Positions 27,674 through 37,766 of a DNA stretch of 64,000 nucleotides are shown here, in pieces. The translations under genes were made by a program, and so were the position numbers. Numbering within the stretch: the stretch's first letter is position 1; each line of letters opens with the position of its first letter. Source of the stretch: JBFONV01 sp040779335 (GTDB taxonomy: Bacteria; Pseudomonadota; Gammaproteobacteria; Enterobacterales; Alteromonadaceae); the NCBI GenBank assembly GCA_040779335.1, contig JBFONV010000006.1, forward strand, positions 223,403 through 287,402, read 5' to 3'. The notes under the pieces were generated by a model. It saw only the letters and a list, made by a program, of their open reading frames with translations, was not told where the DNA came from and did no database searches.

Positions 27674-29032
27674 TTACAAAAATCGTTTAATGATCCTATC
27701 GATTTGTGTCATTCGCATTCTTTTGATGAGTTTTCGCGGCTTGCTTGGGTAATTATCTATCGATTCAAGCTGTGAATAATGTGCTACTTTTTTAGTATTG
27801 TTAAGGATAACAGTAAGCTCTTCTGCCACAGCAGCTTTTAACAGTCCGTGGGCATCATCAATTAACAATCCATTTTCCAAGTCTAACCCCCATGCACGTG
27901 GATTAAAGTTGTTACCGGTAAGAAGATGATAGCGCTCATCAACAATAAGGCCTTTTAAATGAAAGCTGTTTGCTTGGTCATGCCACAATTGCACCGTTAG
28001 TTGCCCGTTATCAATATATTTTTGCCAGCGTTTTATAAATCGCACTAGCAAAATTTCGTATACGTAAGGAATGATACCGATAGTGCTAAATGCATTTTCA
28101 TCGGCAATATAAAAGTCATTAGCCTGCTTATCGCCAATAATCAGTGTCACTTTGATATTACGCTTCAAAGCACGCGTGAGATCTTTGGTCAGTATTTTTG
28201 GCAAGTTAAAGTAAGGGGTGAACAGTAAAATCGAGTTATTGGCAGCCCTAATCGTTTGTCTTATCGTGGTATTAAGTTGATTATGTCGTTTTCCACACCC
28301 CACCAAAGGATATATGCTTATTTCATCCGGTGGTAATAAAATACTGTCGCTTTCTGTCACTGGCGCTGATAGCTGATAACGCTGTTTTTTTAGCAACGCT
28401 TTCAACTTGATAATGTTCGCTCTTTGAATTTGCTTACTTGGCAGCGTCTGTTCATTTAAACGTAACGCGTACCCTGACTGAACAAATACAGTATCCAAAT
28501 ATTGACAAAAACTGTCACATAATTCGTGGCTATTTATCTGATAATATCTATCTAATCGGTATTGATCGTGTTGTTGCAAATAAACATTGTTAATACTCGC
28601 GCCCGTATAAAATAAAACATCGTCGAAAATCATCCCTTTAAGGTGCAATACACCAAAGAGTTCTTTGCGCTTAACCGCAACACCGTAGATATCAATTTTT
28701 TGGTTATATTGCTTAGCGAGATCAAGATAAAAAGCGCGATTGCCCAATTGTTGTTTTTCGCCGATCAAGCCTCTTTGAGCTCGATGAGCGTCAACAAAAA
28801 CCTTAATATCTATATCATTGTTTTTTGCTTTCGCCTGATACAACGCATGTAAAATTTGATGTCCGGCTTCATCATCTTGTAGATAAAGTAGCGTTAGATA
28901 GATACGCGTTTTAGCTTGAGCAATTAATGTTAATAATTGCTGCTTATATGCTTTGGGAGAGCTAAAAATGTTAACATCATCTTTGTTAACCACTACTTTT
29001 TGTTCAGGTTGCAACAAATTCTTCGCTCTCAT
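27674..29032 (-). CDS. pssA: CDP-diacylglycerol--serine O-phosphatidyltransferase (PLD type)
   Basis: Makes phosphatidylserine from CDP-diacylglycerol and serine, the precursor of phosphatidylethanolamine, on the inner face of the membrane. The 452-aa protein has the two phospholipase-D HKD half-sites, HLKGMIFDD near 131 and HLKGLIVDE near 357 followed by GNNFNPRAWGLDLENGLLI. It is the type I (E. coli-like) enzyme, not the membrane-embedded CDP-alcohol transferase type. It converges on the binding-protein gene with only 13 bases between. Confidence 0.95.
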   Translation of the reverse strand: MRAKNLLQPEQKVVVNKDDVNIFSSPKAYKQQLLTLIAQAKTRIYLTLLYLQDDEAGHQILHALYQAKAKNNDIDIKVFVDAHRAQRGLIGEKQQLGNRAFYLDLAKQYNQKIDIYGVAVKRKELFGVLHLKGMIFDDVLFYTGASINNVYLQQHDQYRLDRYYQINSHELCDSFCQYLDTVFVQSGYALRLNEQTLPSKQIQRANIIKLKALLKKQRYQLSAPVTESDSILLPPDEISIYPLVGCGKRHNQLNTTIRQTIRAANNSILLFTPYFNLPKILTKDLTRALKRNIKVTLIIGDKQANDFYIADENAFSTIGIIPYVYEILLVRFIKRWQKYIDNGQLTVQLWHDQANSFHLKGLIVDERYHLLTGNNFNPRAWGLDLENGLLIDDAHGLLKAAVAEELTVILNNTKKVAHYSQLESIDNYPSKPRKLIKRMRMTQIDRIIKRFL

Positions 29033-29183
29033 CTAGCCATAATGATTAATACCCAATGCATTTACTCGGTCGGATATATATTTTTATGGCTATCCTAAAG
29101 CAATACAGCCCGCAAATCACCCGCTATTTTCTCGCGTAAATTTAACCAGTTTCCACAATTATCGTTTCAACTTGCTATTTATT

Positions 29184-31211
29184 TTAAATTTTCGCTGCTA
29201 ATTCGGCAGCTTGGCGTATTGCTCTTTTCGCATCCAATTCGGCTGCGACATTTGCACCACCGATCAAATGCACACTCACCTCAGCATCCTGTAATTGTTG
29301 ATAAAGCGCACGTTGGGGCTCTTGCCCTGCGCATATTATGACATTGTCTACTGCCAATAGTTTTTCCTGACCATCCACTTCAATTGTTAACCCTTCATCA
29401 TTAATCGATTTATAAGTTACACCGGCAATCATGTGCACACCATTTTTTTGCAAGGTTGCTCGGTGGATCCAACCTGTGGTTTTGCCTAAGCCGGCACCCA
29501 CTTTAGTCGTTTTACGCTGCAACAAGTAAATCTCACGATCACAAGGAGTATGTTCGGCTTTTTTAAGTAGAGCTCCAGGTGCTTGATAATCTTTATCAAC
29601 TCCCCAATGGGCTAACCAAGCGTCAGGATCAGTTGTTAAGGATTTTTCTTCTGCTAAATAGCAACCAACGTCAAAACCAATCCCACCCGCGCCTATTATC
29701 GCGACTTTTTGACCAACAGGTTCTTTGTCTCTCAATACCTGCAAGTAGGTTTTTACTTTCGGGTGTTCAAAGCCTTCAATCGCCAACTTACGTGGAATAA
29801 TGCCAGTAGCAAGTACTACCTCGTCAAATCCTGCTGTTATTAGTTGCTGCGAAGTTTGCTCGCTGTTTAAATGCAGCTCAATATTAAGTAACTTTATCTG
29901 CTTGTCGAAATAACGCAGAGTTTCATAAAATTCTTCTTTGCCGGGTATTTGCTTGGCGACATTAAACTGCCCACCAATTTCGCTTGCGCGATCAAATAAC
30001 GCCACCTTATGACCTCGGCGCGCGGCATAAACGCTAAACGCTAAACCCGCAGGGCCTGCGCCGATAACGGCAATTTTTTTCGCTTTGTTCACTTTTTCAA
30101 AAATAAGCTCGGTCTCATAACACGCGACAGGATTAACCAAACATGACGCTCTTTTTTGTTTAAAAACATGGTCAAGGCAGGCCTGATTACAGCCAATACA
30201 AGTATTAATTTCGTTGCTACGATCTTCCGCAGCTTTTTGCACAAAATCGGCATCGGCTAAAAATGGTCTTGCCATCGAAACCATATCTGCATGACCATCG
30301 GCCAACACCTGCTCTGCAATTTCAGGCGTATTAATACGATTAGTGGTCACCAAAGGAATGGACACTTCGTTTTTCATTCGCTGGGTGATCCAGGTAAACG
30401 CGGCTCTCGGCACTGATGTTGATATTGTTGGTACCCGCGCTTCATGCCAGCCGATACCGGTATTTATAATAGTAGCGCCCGCAGCTTCTATGGCTTTAGC
30501 CATATACACAACGTCTTCCCAACTATTCCCACCATCAACTAAATCAAGCATGGACAAACGGAAAATAATAATAAATTTTTTACCTACTTTTTGACGCACA
30601 GCTTTAACAATTTCAGTGCCCAAGCGCATTCTATTTTCAACCGAACCGCCCCATTCATCATTACGTTTGTTCACCCGTATACAGCTAAATTGATTGATCA
30701 AGTAGCCTTCTGAACCCATTATTTCCACGCCATCATAGCCAGCCTTCGCGGCCAAATTTGCCGAATGAGCAAAGTCTTTGATGGTTGATTTTATTTGTCT
30801 AACCGACATTTCTGCTGGCGTAAAGGGGTTAATCGGGGATTTTATTTTGCTCGCTGAGACATTAAATGGATGATAAGAATAGCGCCCCGCATGCAGCAAT
30901 TGTAGACATATTTTCGTGGGGTATTTATGAACGGCTTCAGTAATTTGCTTATGCTTATTAACATGCCAAAAGTGACTTAATTCACAGCCAAATGGTGCAA
31001 GTCGACCACGTGTATTTGGACTGATACCACCGGTAACAATGAGTCCGACGCCGCCTTTTGCCCGGGCTTCATAAAATGCCGCCAACTTGGCAAAACCATT
31101 TTTTTCCTCTTCCAGCCCCGTGTGCATTGAGCCCATTAGCGTTCGATTGCTTAACTGCGTAAAGCCAAGATCAAGTGGTGCTAATAAATGTGGAAATGGT
31201 GTAGAATTCAT
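29184..31211 (-). CDS. fadH: 2,4-dienoyl-CoA reductase (NADPH)
   Basis: Reduces 2,4-dienoyl-CoA intermediates so that unsaturated fatty acids can enter beta-oxidation. The 675-aa enzyme has an N-terminal FMN TIM barrel (1-340) of the Old-Yellow-Enzyme class, a [4Fe-4S] cysteine cluster in CIGCNQACLDHVF plus a later Cys, an FAD-binding Rossmann fold (IAVIGAGPAGLAFSVYAARR) and an NADPH-binding Rossmann fold (KVAIIGAGGIGFDVG). Length and order match E. coli FadH. Confidence 0.95.
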   Translation of the reverse strand: MNSTPFPHLLAPLDLGFTQLSNRTLMGSMHTGLEEEKNGFAKLAAFYEARAKGGVGLIVTGGISPNTRGRLAPFGCELSHFWHVNKHKQITEAVHKYPTKICLQLLHAGRYSYHPFNVSASKIKSPINPFTPAEMSVRQIKSTIKDFAHSANLAAKAGYDGVEIMGSEGYLINQFSCIRVNKRNDEWGGSVENRMRLGTEIVKAVRQKVGKKFIIIFRLSMLDLVDGGNSWEDVVYMAKAIEAAGATIINTGIGWHEARVPTISTSVPRAAFTWITQRMKNEVSIPLVTTNRINTPEIAEQVLADGHADMVSMARPFLADADFVQKAAEDRSNEINTCIGCNQACLDHVFKQKRASCLVNPVACYETELIFEKVNKAKKIAVIGAGPAGLAFSVYAARRGHKVALFDRASEIGGQFNVAKQIPGKEEFYETLRYFDKQIKLLNIELHLNSEQTSQQLITAGFDEVVLATGIIPRKLAIEGFEHPKVKTYLQVLRDKEPVGQKVAIIGAGGIGFDVGCYLAEEKSLTTDPDAWLAHWGVDKDYQAPGALLKKAEHTPCDREIYLLQRKTTKVGAGLGKTTGWIHRATLQKNGVHMIAGVTYKSINDEGLTIEVDGQEKLLAVDNVIICAGQEPQRALYQQLQDAEVSVHLIGGANVAAELDAKRAIRQAAELAAKI

Positions 31212-31362
31212 AATATCTCTCGTAATTGGTCGTACCAGTTAAGTTAAAATACTTGTTGATAGGCAAAAAAACAAGTAATTTTGCGGTTCCAACATGCGAC
31301 ACTTGTAGCCGTTTTTATAAGCATAGTCCTATAATTGCGGTAAATTTGATAAAATAATCGCT

Positions 31363-31845
31363 ATGAACAAAAATCAACTCATTCTTGCCGCTATTGCTAA
31401 ACTAACACGTGATTTAGATAATAATATCAATGCGGCAAAAAGTGCTCATGATGCCTCTATTGACGATCAATCTATTGCCGAAACGCAATACGATACCTTA
31501 GCAATTGAAGCCGCTTATTTGGCTGAAGGGCAGTCAAGGAGGGTACAAGCAATTACTGAAGAAATTTTGCAATTAGAACACTTGCAGCTGAACAACTTTA
31601 ATGAAGAAACCCCTATTCGAAACGGCGCACTTATCCAGTTATCTCAAGATGTAGAAAAAGAGCGTTGGTTTTTTATGGTTCCTGCGGCGGCGGGATTTAC
31701 CGCCACCATAGAGGGTCGTCTAATTACCTTTATAACTCCCCAATCTCCAATAGGGCAGGCATTACAAGGAAAATTTATTGATGATGAAATAAAACTATCA
31801 ATTGGCAACAATCAAATAAGCAGTTATGTATCATCTATTTGCTAA
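31363..31845 (+). CDS. GreA/GreB-like protein
   Basis: A 160-aa protein with an N-terminal helical part (coiled-coil-like, acidic Asp and Glu in DASIDDQSIAETQYDTLAI) and a C-terminal FKBP-like domain with the GreA/B motif TPQSPIGQALQGKFIDDEI. Gre factors bind the RNA polymerase secondary channel and stimulate transcript cleavage; whether this divergent member does so is not clear. It starts at ATG with no strong Shine-Dalgarno and ends at a shared hairpin with yajR. Confidence 0.75.
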   Translation: MNKNQLILAAIAKLTRDLDNNINAAKSAHDASIDDQSIAETQYDTLAIEAAYLAEGQSRRVQAITEEILQLEHLQLNNFNEETPIRNGALIQLSQDVEKERWFFMVPAAAGFTATIEGRLITFITPQSPIGQALQGKFIDDEIKLSIGNNQISSYVSSIC

Positions 31846-31906
31846 AGGGCATTTTTCTGGTAACCAAGGTATTATCGACATCACCGCTATGAAAGCATGA
31901 AGAAAA

Positions 31907-31932
31907 CGTGATGATAAAGCGTTATTATCACG
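31907..31932. terminator. Possible bidirectional terminator, GreAB-like/yajR
   Basis: Inverted repeat CGTGATGATAA / TTATTATCACG with one G-T wobble and a four-base loop, followed by ATTTT on the plus strand. It overlaps the yajR stop codon and separates convergent genes. Confidence 0.5.
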
Positions 31933-33292
31933 ATTTTAATAGATGTTTAATCGCTTGCAGATCGGCAATTTTTTCATCGACTTTTAAATAAGCGACAGCT
32001 TCTGCGTGTACTAATGTTGCTTCAATAACACCAGGAAGTGAGATTAATTGATTCGCCACTTCATCCGCTTGCTCCTCACTGCTAATATCAGTAGCAAAAC
32101 TATAGCTTTTCGATTTTTTTAACGGCTGCATACTAAATGCGACCACAAACCAAATTACACCAAATAACGCCATCGCTAAGAATATTGCTTGCTCACCAAA
32201 TTTACTGGCAATTACACCGCCTAATACCCCTCCAGTGAACGCCCCTAAAAATTGGCTACTTGAATAAATGCCCATAACACTGCCTTTAACGCCTGCGGGC
32301 GCGATACGGGATAATATTGAAGGCATAGTTGCTTCTAGATAATTGAACGCCGTAAAAAACATTACCACGACGATAACCAGATTGATGAAACTTAATGGTA
32401 AATACCACATTAACAACAATGACAAGGTCAGTAAGCTCACCGCTGCCGACAACATCTGCTTTTCACGTTGTTTTTTAATCGCGAAGATCATAAAGGGTAC
32501 CATTAAGAAAAATGATCCCAGCAATGTCGGTAAATATAGTTGCCAATGGTGGTCGAGTGCTAATCCTGAGTTAACAAACAATTTAGGTAAAGTCACAAAA
32601 CACGCGGTTAACGCCATGTGTAAAATAAACACGCCCAAATTCAATCTAAATAACTGAGGGTGGGCTATCAACTTAGTCAGCTGCTCAGGTAGGGCGACAT
32701 TGTCACCCCGAGGGGCTTTGTTAACGGAATAAGGCACCATAAACTGGATCATAAACATGGCGAATACTGTCAGTATGGCAATCACCCAAAACAAGCCACT
32801 CAAACCGAAGGTTTCTGCGACTATCGGCCCAAGCACCATAGCTAAGGCAAAAGATAACCCAATAAACATACCTATGGTGGCCATCACTTTTGGACGCTGT
32901 TCTTCTCGACTTAAATCGGCTGCTAACGCTAATACCGCACTAGCAATCGCGCCCATACCTTGTATAGCTCGCCCAATAACAACACCATAAATAGACTCAG
33001 ACATTGCGGCAATGATGCTACCGATCATAAACACTACTAAGCCGATAAGAATAATAGGCTTTCTACCGAATTTATCCGACAATATCCCCATTGGAATTTG
33101 CAACATCGCTTGGGTTAGGCCGTAAGCGCCAATGGCCAACCCTAACCATATCGGACTATACCCTTCAAGTTGAACACCATAAATGGCAAACACCGGCAAG
33201 ATCATAAACAAGCCCAGCATACGCAAACCAAATACGGTGGCTAACGAAAAAGCGGCTTTCTTTTCTATATTATTTAAACCTGAAGTACTCAT
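31928..33292 (-). CDS. yajR: Major facilitator transporter YajR-type
   Basis: Twelve-helix MFS drug:H+ antiporter with a C-terminal soluble YAM (ferredoxin-like) domain, about residues 380-454, containing EEQADEVANQLISLPGVIEATLV. Using the ATG at 33292 gives 454 aa, the length of E. coli YajR; the frame can be extended to 33340 only from a TTG. Motif A (GILSDKFGRKPII) is intact. Substrate is unknown. Confidence 0.85.
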   Translation of the reverse strand: MSTSGLNNIEKKAAFSLATVFGLRMLGLFMILPVFAIYGVQLEGYSPIWLGLAIGAYGLTQAMLQIPMGILSDKFGRKPIILIGLVVFMIGSIIAAMSESIYGVVIGRAIQGMGAIASAVLALAADLSREEQRPKVMATIGMFIGLSFALAMVLGPIVAETFGLSGLFWVIAILTVFAMFMIQFMVPYSVNKAPRGDNVALPEQLTKLIAHPQLFRLNLGVFILHMALTACFVTLPKLFVNSGLALDHHWQLYLPTLLGSFFLMVPFMIFAIKKQREKQMLSAAVSLLTLSLLLMWYLPLSFINLVIVVVMFFTAFNYLEATMPSILSRIAPAGVKGSVMGIYSSSQFLGAFTGGVLGGVIASKFGEQAIFLAMALFGVIWFVVAFSMQPLKKSKSYSFATDISSEEQADEVANQLISLPGVIEATLVHAEAVAYLKVDEKIADLQAIKHLLKS

Positions 33293-33625
33293 AGAGCTTA
33301 CTGTCGAACCTAATACGTCGGTACAAGAAAGTTGCGTCAAATTTACGCGCTAAAATTGGCGTTATCTTATCACGCAATTCAATGCAACAAAATCACATAT
33401 TCAAGATGAATTAGCCTATACCCGAACAACCTGAAGATGCTTAATTTCAGCAAATGATAAAAAGCACTTAGTTCGCGTTATGTCAATTCGAAAGGTACCT
33501 ACATTCCGTCATTAACGTGCCTTGTATTGAAAGCCCACTGATAGCTCTTAAACATGCTTCTTCAAGTTGTTTGGGTATGTAAGTTTATGCAATAATGGTC
33601 GATTCGGTAGATATGCAGGTTTGTT
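33293..33625. other. Intergenic region upstream of uvrA and yajR
   Basis: About 330 bases separating divergent yajR and uvrA. It must hold both promoters. No clear LexA box (CTGT-N8-ACAG) was found by eye, and no gene is seen. Confidence 0.5.
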
Positions 33626-36454
33626 ATGAGAAACATAGAGGTTAGGGGTGCGCGTACGCACAACCTAAAAAACATCAGTTTAGATATTCCACGAGAAAAG
33701 CTTATTGTCATTACCGGCCTTTCTGGCTCAGGAAAATCCTCGTTAGCCTTTGATACTTTATACGCTGAAGGACAACGTCGCTATGTTGAGTCGCTCTCTG
33801 CTTATGCCCGCCAGTTTTTATCGTTAATGGAAAAACCTGACGTTGACCATATCGAAGGGCTGTCTCCTGCTATTTCTATCGAACAAAAATCAACATCTCA
33901 CAACCCACGTTCAACCGTTGGTACCATCACCGAAATATACGATTATCTGCGTTTATTATACGCACGTGTTGGTGAGCCTCGTTGCCCAGAGCACCATCAA
34001 CCTCTTGCCGCGCAAACCGTTTCACAAATGGTTGATAAAGTACTGGCATTAGAAGAAGGTACTAAAGTCATGCTGCTTGCCCCGGTATTGCAAAATAGAA
34101 AGGGTGAGCACGTCAAGCTACTGGACAATCTGGCTGCCCAAGGATACATACGTGCAAGAATTGATGGTGAAGTCTGTGACTTATCCGATCCACCGACCTT
34201 AGAGTTGCACAAAAAACATACTATCGAAGTGGTAGTCGACCGATTAAAAGTACGTGAAGATATTCAACTACGCTTGTCTGAATCTTTTGAAACTACCTTA
34301 AACTTAACAGCAGGAACCGCTAAAGTCGCCTTTATGGACGAGCCCGATCGCGAAGAGTTATTGTTCTCCGCTAATTTTGCTTGCCCTCACTGTGGTTATA
34401 GTATGCAAGAACTAGAGCCTAGGTTGTTTTCATTTAATAATCCTGCTGGCGCCTGTCAAACCTGTGATGGTTTAGGTAATCAGCAGTTTTTTGATCCTGC
34501 ACGAGTGATAGCCAATCCGGAATTAAGTTTAGCGGGCGGCGCAATTCGCGGCTGGGATAAACGCAATTTTTATTATTTTCAAATGCTTCAGGCCCTTGCT
34601 GAGCACTATAAATTTGCGCTCGACAAACCATTTAATGAACTGCCAGAATCAGCAAAAGATCTAATTTTATTTGGTAGCAAAAAGCAAGAAATAGAATTCA
34701 AATATATGAATGATCGGGGTGATATTGTCATTCGTAAACATCCTTTTGAAGGGATATTAAACAATATGGATCGTCGTTATCGCGAAACCGAATCAAACGC
34801 GGTCCGAGACGAATTGTCAAAATACCTTAACAGCCAACATTGTCCCGATTGTCATGGCAGCCGCCTGCGTGTTGAAGCGCGCAATGTTTTTATCGACAAC
34901 ACGCCACTACCACAGGTGGCTGAATATGCCATCGCTGATGCCTTAGCCTTTTTCCAAGGCTTAAACCTCACTGGTCAAAAAGGCAAAATAGCTGAAAAAA
35001 TTCTCAAAGAAATTAATGATCGTCTCGGTTTTCTGGTCAATGTTGGCTTGAACTATTTAAATCTGTCCCGCAGCGCCGATACTTTATCGGGCGGCGAAGC
35101 CCAACGTATTCGTCTTGCCAGCCAAATTGGTGCCGGTCTTGTTGGTGTGATGTACGTTTTAGATGAACCGTCAATCGGATTACATCAACGAGATAACGAA
35201 CGCCTATTAGGCACTCTCATTCATTTAAGAGATTTAGGCAATACGGTTATTGTGGTTGAGCATGACGAAGATGCCATTCGCGCCGCCGATCACGTGATCG
35301 ACATTGGCCCAGGCGCAGGTGTGCACGGCGGTAATATTATCGCCGAAGGAACAGTTGATGACATACTAAGTTGTAAAGACTCACTCACCGGTAAATATTT
35401 ATCGGGTGTGGAAGCTATTGAAATTCCGAAGAAACGTGTCCCGTTTGATCCAAAAAACGTTGTTGAATTAAAAGGGGCTACCGGCAATAACCTCAAAAAT
35501 GTCGATTTAGTGATCCCCAACGGTTTAATGACTTGTGTCACTGGCGTTTCCGGATCAGGAAAATCAACATTAATTAACGATACCTTGTATAAACTAGCGC
35601 ATATTGAATTAAATGGCGCGACCACACAAGAGCCTGCGCCTTATGAGAGTATTGTCGGCTTAGAACAGCTAGATAAAGTGATTGATATTGACCAAAGTCC
35701 TATCGGTCGTACACCTCGCTCAAATCCTGCGACTTATACGGGTATATTTACCGCTGTACGGGAAATTTTTGCCGCGACTCAGGAATCTCGTTCTCGCGGG
35801 TATAAGCCAGGGCGCTTTAGCTTTAACGTTAAAGGCGGACGTTGTGAAGCGTGTCAAGGCGACGGCATGATCAAGGTAGAAATGCACTTTTTACCTGACG
35901 TTTATGTCCCTTGTGATGTTTGTAAGAGCAAACGCTATAACCGCGAAACGTTAGAAGTTAAATATAAAGGTAAGAGTATCCACGAAGTGTTGGATATGAC
36001 CATTGAAGATGCGTTCGACTTTTTCTCCGCAATTCCAGCGGTTAAAAGGAAGCTACAAACCTTAATGGATGTAGGTCTTAGCTATATTAAACTCGGTCAA
36101 TCTGCGACGACCCTATCGGGTGGTGAAGCACAACGGGTAAAACTGTCGAAAGAGCTCTCTAAAAGAGATACTGGGAAAACATTGTATATCTTGGATGAAC
36201 CGACTACTGGTCTGCACTTTCATGACATTAAACAGTTGTTGCACGTTATCCACCGCCTGCGCGATCACGGCAATACCATCGTGGTGATAGAGCACAATCT
36301 TGATGTGGTCAAGACCGCAGACTGGATCGTCGATTTAGGCCCAGAGGGTGGCTCTGGTGGTGGTGAAATTTTAGTGGCAGGCACCCCAGAGCAGGTCGCT
36401 GAGCACAAGAGCTCGCACACCGCGAGATTCCTTAAACCTCTACTCAATCAATAG
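33626..36454 (+). CDS. uvrA: Excinuclease ABC subunit A
   Basis: Damage-sensing ATPase of nucleotide excision repair; it forms UvrA2B complexes that scan DNA. The 942-aa protein is the usual length and has two ABC modules. Walker A sequences are GLSGSGKSSLAFD near 32 and GVSGSGKSTLIND, and signature motifs are LSGGEAQR in both halves. Zinc-finger Cys pairs are in CPHCGY/CQTCDG and CEACQGDG/CDVCKSKR. A GNAT gene follows 17 bases downstream. Confidence 0.98.
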   Translation: MRNIEVRGARTHNLKNISLDIPREKLIVITGLSGSGKSSLAFDTLYAEGQRRYVESLSAYARQFLSLMEKPDVDHIEGLSPAISIEQKSTSHNPRSTVGTITEIYDYLRLLYARVGEPRCPEHHQPLAAQTVSQMVDKVLALEEGTKVMLLAPVLQNRKGEHVKLLDNLAAQGYIRARIDGEVCDLSDPPTLELHKKHTIEVVVDRLKVREDIQLRLSESFETTLNLTAGTAKVAFMDEPDREELLFSANFACPHCGYSMQELEPRLFSFNNPAGACQTCDGLGNQQFFDPARVIANPELSLAGGAIRGWDKRNFYYFQMLQALAEHYKFALDKPFNELPESAKDLILFGSKKQEIEFKYMNDRGDIVIRKHPFEGILNNMDRRYRETESNAVRDELSKYLNSQHCPDCHGSRLRVEARNVFIDNTPLPQVAEYAIADALAFFQGLNLTGQKGKIAEKILKEINDRLGFLVNVGLNYLNLSRSADTLSGGEAQRIRLASQIGAGLVGVMYVLDEPSIGLHQRDNERLLGTLIHLRDLGNTVIVVEHDEDAIRAADHVIDIGPGAGVHGGNIIAEGTVDDILSCKDSLTGKYLSGVEAIEIPKKRVPFDPKNVVELKGATGNNLKNVDLVIPNGLMTCVTGVSGSGKSTLINDTLYKLAHIELNGATTQEPAPYESIVGLEQLDKVIDIDQSPIGRTPRSNPATYTGIFTAVREIFAATQESRSRGYKPGRFSFNVKGGRCEACQGDGMIKVEMHFLPDVYVPCDVCKSKRYNRETLEVKYKGKSIHEVLDMTIEDAFDFFSAIPAVKRKLQTLMDVGLSYIKLGQSATTLSGGEAQRVKLSKELSKRDTGKTLYILDEPTTGLHFHDIKQLLHVIHRLRDHGNTIVVIEHNLDVVKTADWIVDLGPEGGSGGGEILVAGTPEQVAEHKSSHTARFLKPLLNQ

Positions 36455-36471
36455 CGAAGGTAAAAAGGAAG

Positions 36472-37011
36472 ATGGAAGTTAAAGATTCTGCACGTTTACG
36501 TTTCTCATTAATGACCCGAGATGATGCGCAGCTGCTTTATCAATTGGATAACGACCCCGCCGTCATGCGTTATATTAATGGCGGGAACGTCAGCACAATG
36601 GAATATATTACCGAGGTATATATTCCTCGACTAGAAAGTTTTACTAATAAAAAGCAGGGCTGGGGACTATGGAAAGTAACCATTAAAGACACAAATGACT
36701 TCATTGGTTGGGTATTGGTGAGACCTATGGAATTTTTTTCAAACGCTCCTGAGTTTGATAACCTAGAACTTGGCTGGCGATTTATGCAAAAAAGCTGGGG
36801 CAAAGGTTATGCAACGGAGGCTGCCCTTGCTGTGAAAGACGCACTAATCAAACAAGGTGCCGTCAAACAATTCAGTGCTATCGCACTAAAAGAAAATAAC
36901 GATTCATTTAATATTATGACTAAGCTCGGCATGACTTATGTGAAGGCTGGTATACACCATGATCCACTTGGTGATATGGAAGTACTTTATTATCAGCTAA
37001 TGCTTAGTTAA
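36472..37011 (+). CDS. GNAT-family N-acetyltransferase (RimJ/RimL type)
   Basis: A 179-aa acetyl-CoA-dependent acetyltransferase. The acetyl-CoA-binding motif A is visible in NLELGWRFMQKSWGKGYATE at about 101-120, and the C-terminal part AIALKENNDSFNIMTKLGM is typical of the RimJ/RimL branch, which acetylates protein N-termini or small molecules. AAAAGGAAG precedes its ATG, and it starts 17 bases after uvrA. Confidence 0.8.
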   Translation: MEVKDSARLRFSLMTRDDAQLLYQLDNDPAVMRYINGGNVSTMEYITEVYIPRLESFTNKKQGWGLWKVTIKDTNDFIGWVLVRPMEFFSNAPEFDNLELGWRFMQKSWGKGYATEAALAVKDALIKQGAVKQFSAIALKENNDSFNIMTKLGMTYVKAGIHHDPLGDMEVLYYQLMLS

Positions 37012-37127
37012 CTCAAACACGGAAGATCTACAGCCCTTAAGTTCTAGTTACATTAATTTGCTGGCATGGCTATAAACAAGTCGCTAAGATGGTGAACTAA
37101 TATCCCATTTTATTCAAAATAGACAAT

Positions 37128-37766
37128 ATGAGCGACATACAGCAACGGTCATCACATAGTTATTTAATTTTTACGCTCGCCTTTTGCAGTGGCTTCTGCA
37201 TTATGGGTATAGAGCTGTTGGGCGGGCGAATATTAGCTCCTTATTTTGGCAGCAGCGTCCATATTTGGGGCAGCATTATCACAGTATTTATGCTCAGTTT
37301 ATCGTTGGGTTATTTAATTGGCGGTAAGTTATCAACCAAATCCGCATCATTACAACACTATGGCACTATTTTCATCGCAGCAGGGCTAACCGTTTTACCG
37401 ATAGCGTTATCAGCAGAATGGCTGATGGAAAGTATTTTCTTGGCCGTTGAAGACAGTCGTTACGGTTCACTATTAGCATCGATGGTACTGTTCTTTATTC
37501 CAACGGTGATCCTCGGCATGATTTCACCTTACTCTGTAAGATTGCTGGTTACCCATCATACTGAGAGTGGTCATGTCGCTGGACGCTTATATTTTGTGTC
37601 AACACTCGGCAGTGCCCTCGGTACTATAATCACCTCTTTTTATCTGGTATTGCTGTTTGATGTTAACAATATAGTACTGTGTTTCAGCGCAATTTTAACC
37701 TTATTAGGTGCACTGGCAATTACCATCAATAAAACTCAACTTGTGAGGGAAACCGCCAATGCCTAA
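37128..37766 (+). CDS. Membrane half of a split fused-MFS/spermidine-synthase protein
   Basis: A 212-aa membrane protein with six predicted helices. Its FCSGFCIMGIELLGGRILAP start and ILGMISPYSVRLL segment match the membrane domain that is fused to a spermidine synthase in other bacteria. Its stop overlaps the start of the next gene by 8 bases, and that gene supplies the methyltransferase-like half. A transport or polyamine-export role is suspected but not shown. Confidence 0.75.
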   Translation: MSDIQQRSSHSYLIFTLAFCSGFCIMGIELLGGRILAPYFGSSVHIWGSIITVFMLSLSLGYLIGGKLSTKSASLQHYGTIFIAAGLTVLPIALSAEWLMESIFLAVEDSRYGSLLASMVLFFIPTVILGMISPYSVRLLVTHHTESGHVAGRLYFVSTLGSALGTIITSFYLVLLFDVNNIVLCFSAILTLLGALAITINKTQLVRETANA